A stretch of 44,790 nt of DNA from JBFJVZ01 sp041623895 (GTDB taxonomy: Bacteria; Planctomycetota; Planctomycetia; Pirellulales; Pirellulaceae), in NCBI GenBank assembly GCA_041623895.1, contig JBFJVZ010000007.1, positions 1-44,790 on the forward strand, written 5' to 3'. Positions 44,207 through 44,790 of this stretch are shown one piece after another. Numbering within the stretch: the first letter of the stretch is position 1; each line of letters begins with the position of its first letter. Position numbers and translations under genes: made by a program. Below the pieces are notes generated by a model. That model saw only the letters and a program-made list of their open reading frames with translations, did no database searches and was not told where the DNA came from.

Positions 44207-44284
44207 GCTGCTCAAGCTAAAGTGTTTCGCGTTTGATGGTACGAAAATTCGCGGCTCTTCCGACGTCGCCTGCGGCCCGGTCGC

Positions 44285-44790
44285 TTAACAACACCCACCG
44301 CCGGGCTCACAGCCGTCGTCGCCCAGCTGTGTCAGGCGGTAGTCTTCGCCCTTGGTGACTCGCGGCGAGCGTTCCATCAACCTGCCATTGCAGGGAAACG
44401 GTTTCGCCCGCTCGGGCTCGATCGCAACCCGCGGCGGCACCGCGATGAAGCGATCCGCGTAAGGCTCGCTGGTCAGCAGCTTGAAAGTCTTTCGACAAAC
44501 CGCTGTTCGCTTACCACGTTCAAACACGTGACCGTCGTCGTCGTGGACTCGTTTGAACGGCCCCCGATAAATCACGGCCTCGTTGTGCTCGATGCAGGGA
44601 CCTTCCTTGCCCTTGTAAGCGATCACCGTGGTGGATCTGAATTCAATGCCTTCGACAGTTCGCCATGGTTCCTCTTGTAACATCGGCATTTCCACCCCAT
44701 GGAAACCGGCCGCGACAAAGGCTTCCAAAAAATCACGCTCTTGTAAAGCACCCGAAATACATCCGCTCCACAATTCGGGATCATCCTGCA
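44285..44790 (-). CDS. C-terminal part of a probable methyltransferase (runs off window)
   Basis: The frame is open from the stop at 44285 to the right edge and continues beyond it. Visible residues DDPELWSGCISGALQERDFL and FVAAGFHGVEM match the post-SAM-domain part of class I methyltransferases related to ArsM-type enzymes. A C-terminal region then has YKGKEGPCIEHNEAVIYRGP, an AVCRKTF motif and a Cys-rich end, CEPGGGCC. The cysteines (AVC, PFPC, CEPGGGCC) may bind metal or thiol-reactive substrates; arsenic is a possibility only. The SAM-binding half lies outside the window. A TTG at 44773 is internal, not a start. Confidence 0.7.
   Translation of the reverse strand, partial: QDDPELWSGCISGALQERDFLEAFVAAGFHGVEMPMLQEEPWRTVEGIEFRSTTVIAYKGKEGPCIEHNEAVIYRGPFKRVHDDDGHVFERGKRTAVCRKTFKLLTSEPYADRFIAVPPRVAIEPERAKPFPCNGRLMERSPRVTKGEDYRLTQLGDDGCEPGGGCC

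Overview
The window looks like a chromosomal segment of a planctomycete, most likely a Pirellulaceae (Rhodopirellula/Blastopirellula-type) bacterium. This is inferred from gene content and style: divergent flagellar proteins, an ECF sigma/anti-sigma operon, MoxR+VWA pairs, an N-terminal 'NPYAPS' tag, a degenerate J-like N-terminus on a large unknown protein, many weak Shine-Dalgarno sites and moderately high GC. No rRNA, phage, CRISPR array or transposase gene is visible.

Layout. 1-4.5 kb (+): the tail of an upstream gene, an unknown protein translationally coupled to an ATP-dependent DNA-ligase-like enzyme with a Lys/Ala/Thr tail, a TIGR01777-type epimerase, and a ComB-like phosphatase. 4.5-10.65 kb (+): a flagellar export/rotor operon of a small HATPase-like protein, fliF, fliG, fliH, fliI and fliJ, mostly joined by ATGA-type overlaps, with a palindromic MITE-like element between fliF and fliG. 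10.7-19.9 kb (-): a large J-like/TM protein, a MoxR-type AAA ATPase, a VWA protein, a 4-TM protein, two small proteins (one only 55 aa), a DUF3365-like haem lipoprotein and another lipoprotein.

20-25.3 kb (-): an FHA protein, then an ECF sigma factor, its zinc-finger anti-sigma factor and a secreted TPR/alpha-beta-hydrolase protein whose nucleophile serine appears to be replaced, then a Tat-exported hydroxypyruvate-isomerase-like protein. 25.5-30.6 kb (-): RNase R, and gcvT-gcvH followed by a lipoate/octanoate transferase, a coherent set for making lipoylated GcvH. 30.94-31.01 kb (+): a tRNA-shaped gene with an abnormal anticodon loop. 31.4-33.4 kb (+): a slipin/SPFH protein with a terminator and an FkbM methyltransferase. 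33.6-37.25 kb: an aldehyde dehydrogenase (-) divergent from a secreted DJ-1/PfpI fusion protein and a PhyH-type dioxygenase (+).

37.25-37.88 kb (+): a four-helix-bundle (S23/Avd-like) gene tightly bracketed by heptamer arrays (10 units before, 3 after), wedged between the stop codons of the PhyH gene and metH. This is the most cassette-like object in the window. 37.9-41.6 kb (-): a complete cobalamin-dependent methionine synthase. 41.8-44.1 kb (+): a Pro/Ala-rich membrane protein and a CapB/ParA-like ATPase with Arg in the P-loop. 44.3 kb to the end (-): the C-terminal part of a probable methyltransferase that runs off the window.

All functional names come from reading motifs by eye. Start codons were chosen from overlaps, Shine-Dalgarno spacing and family N-termini.
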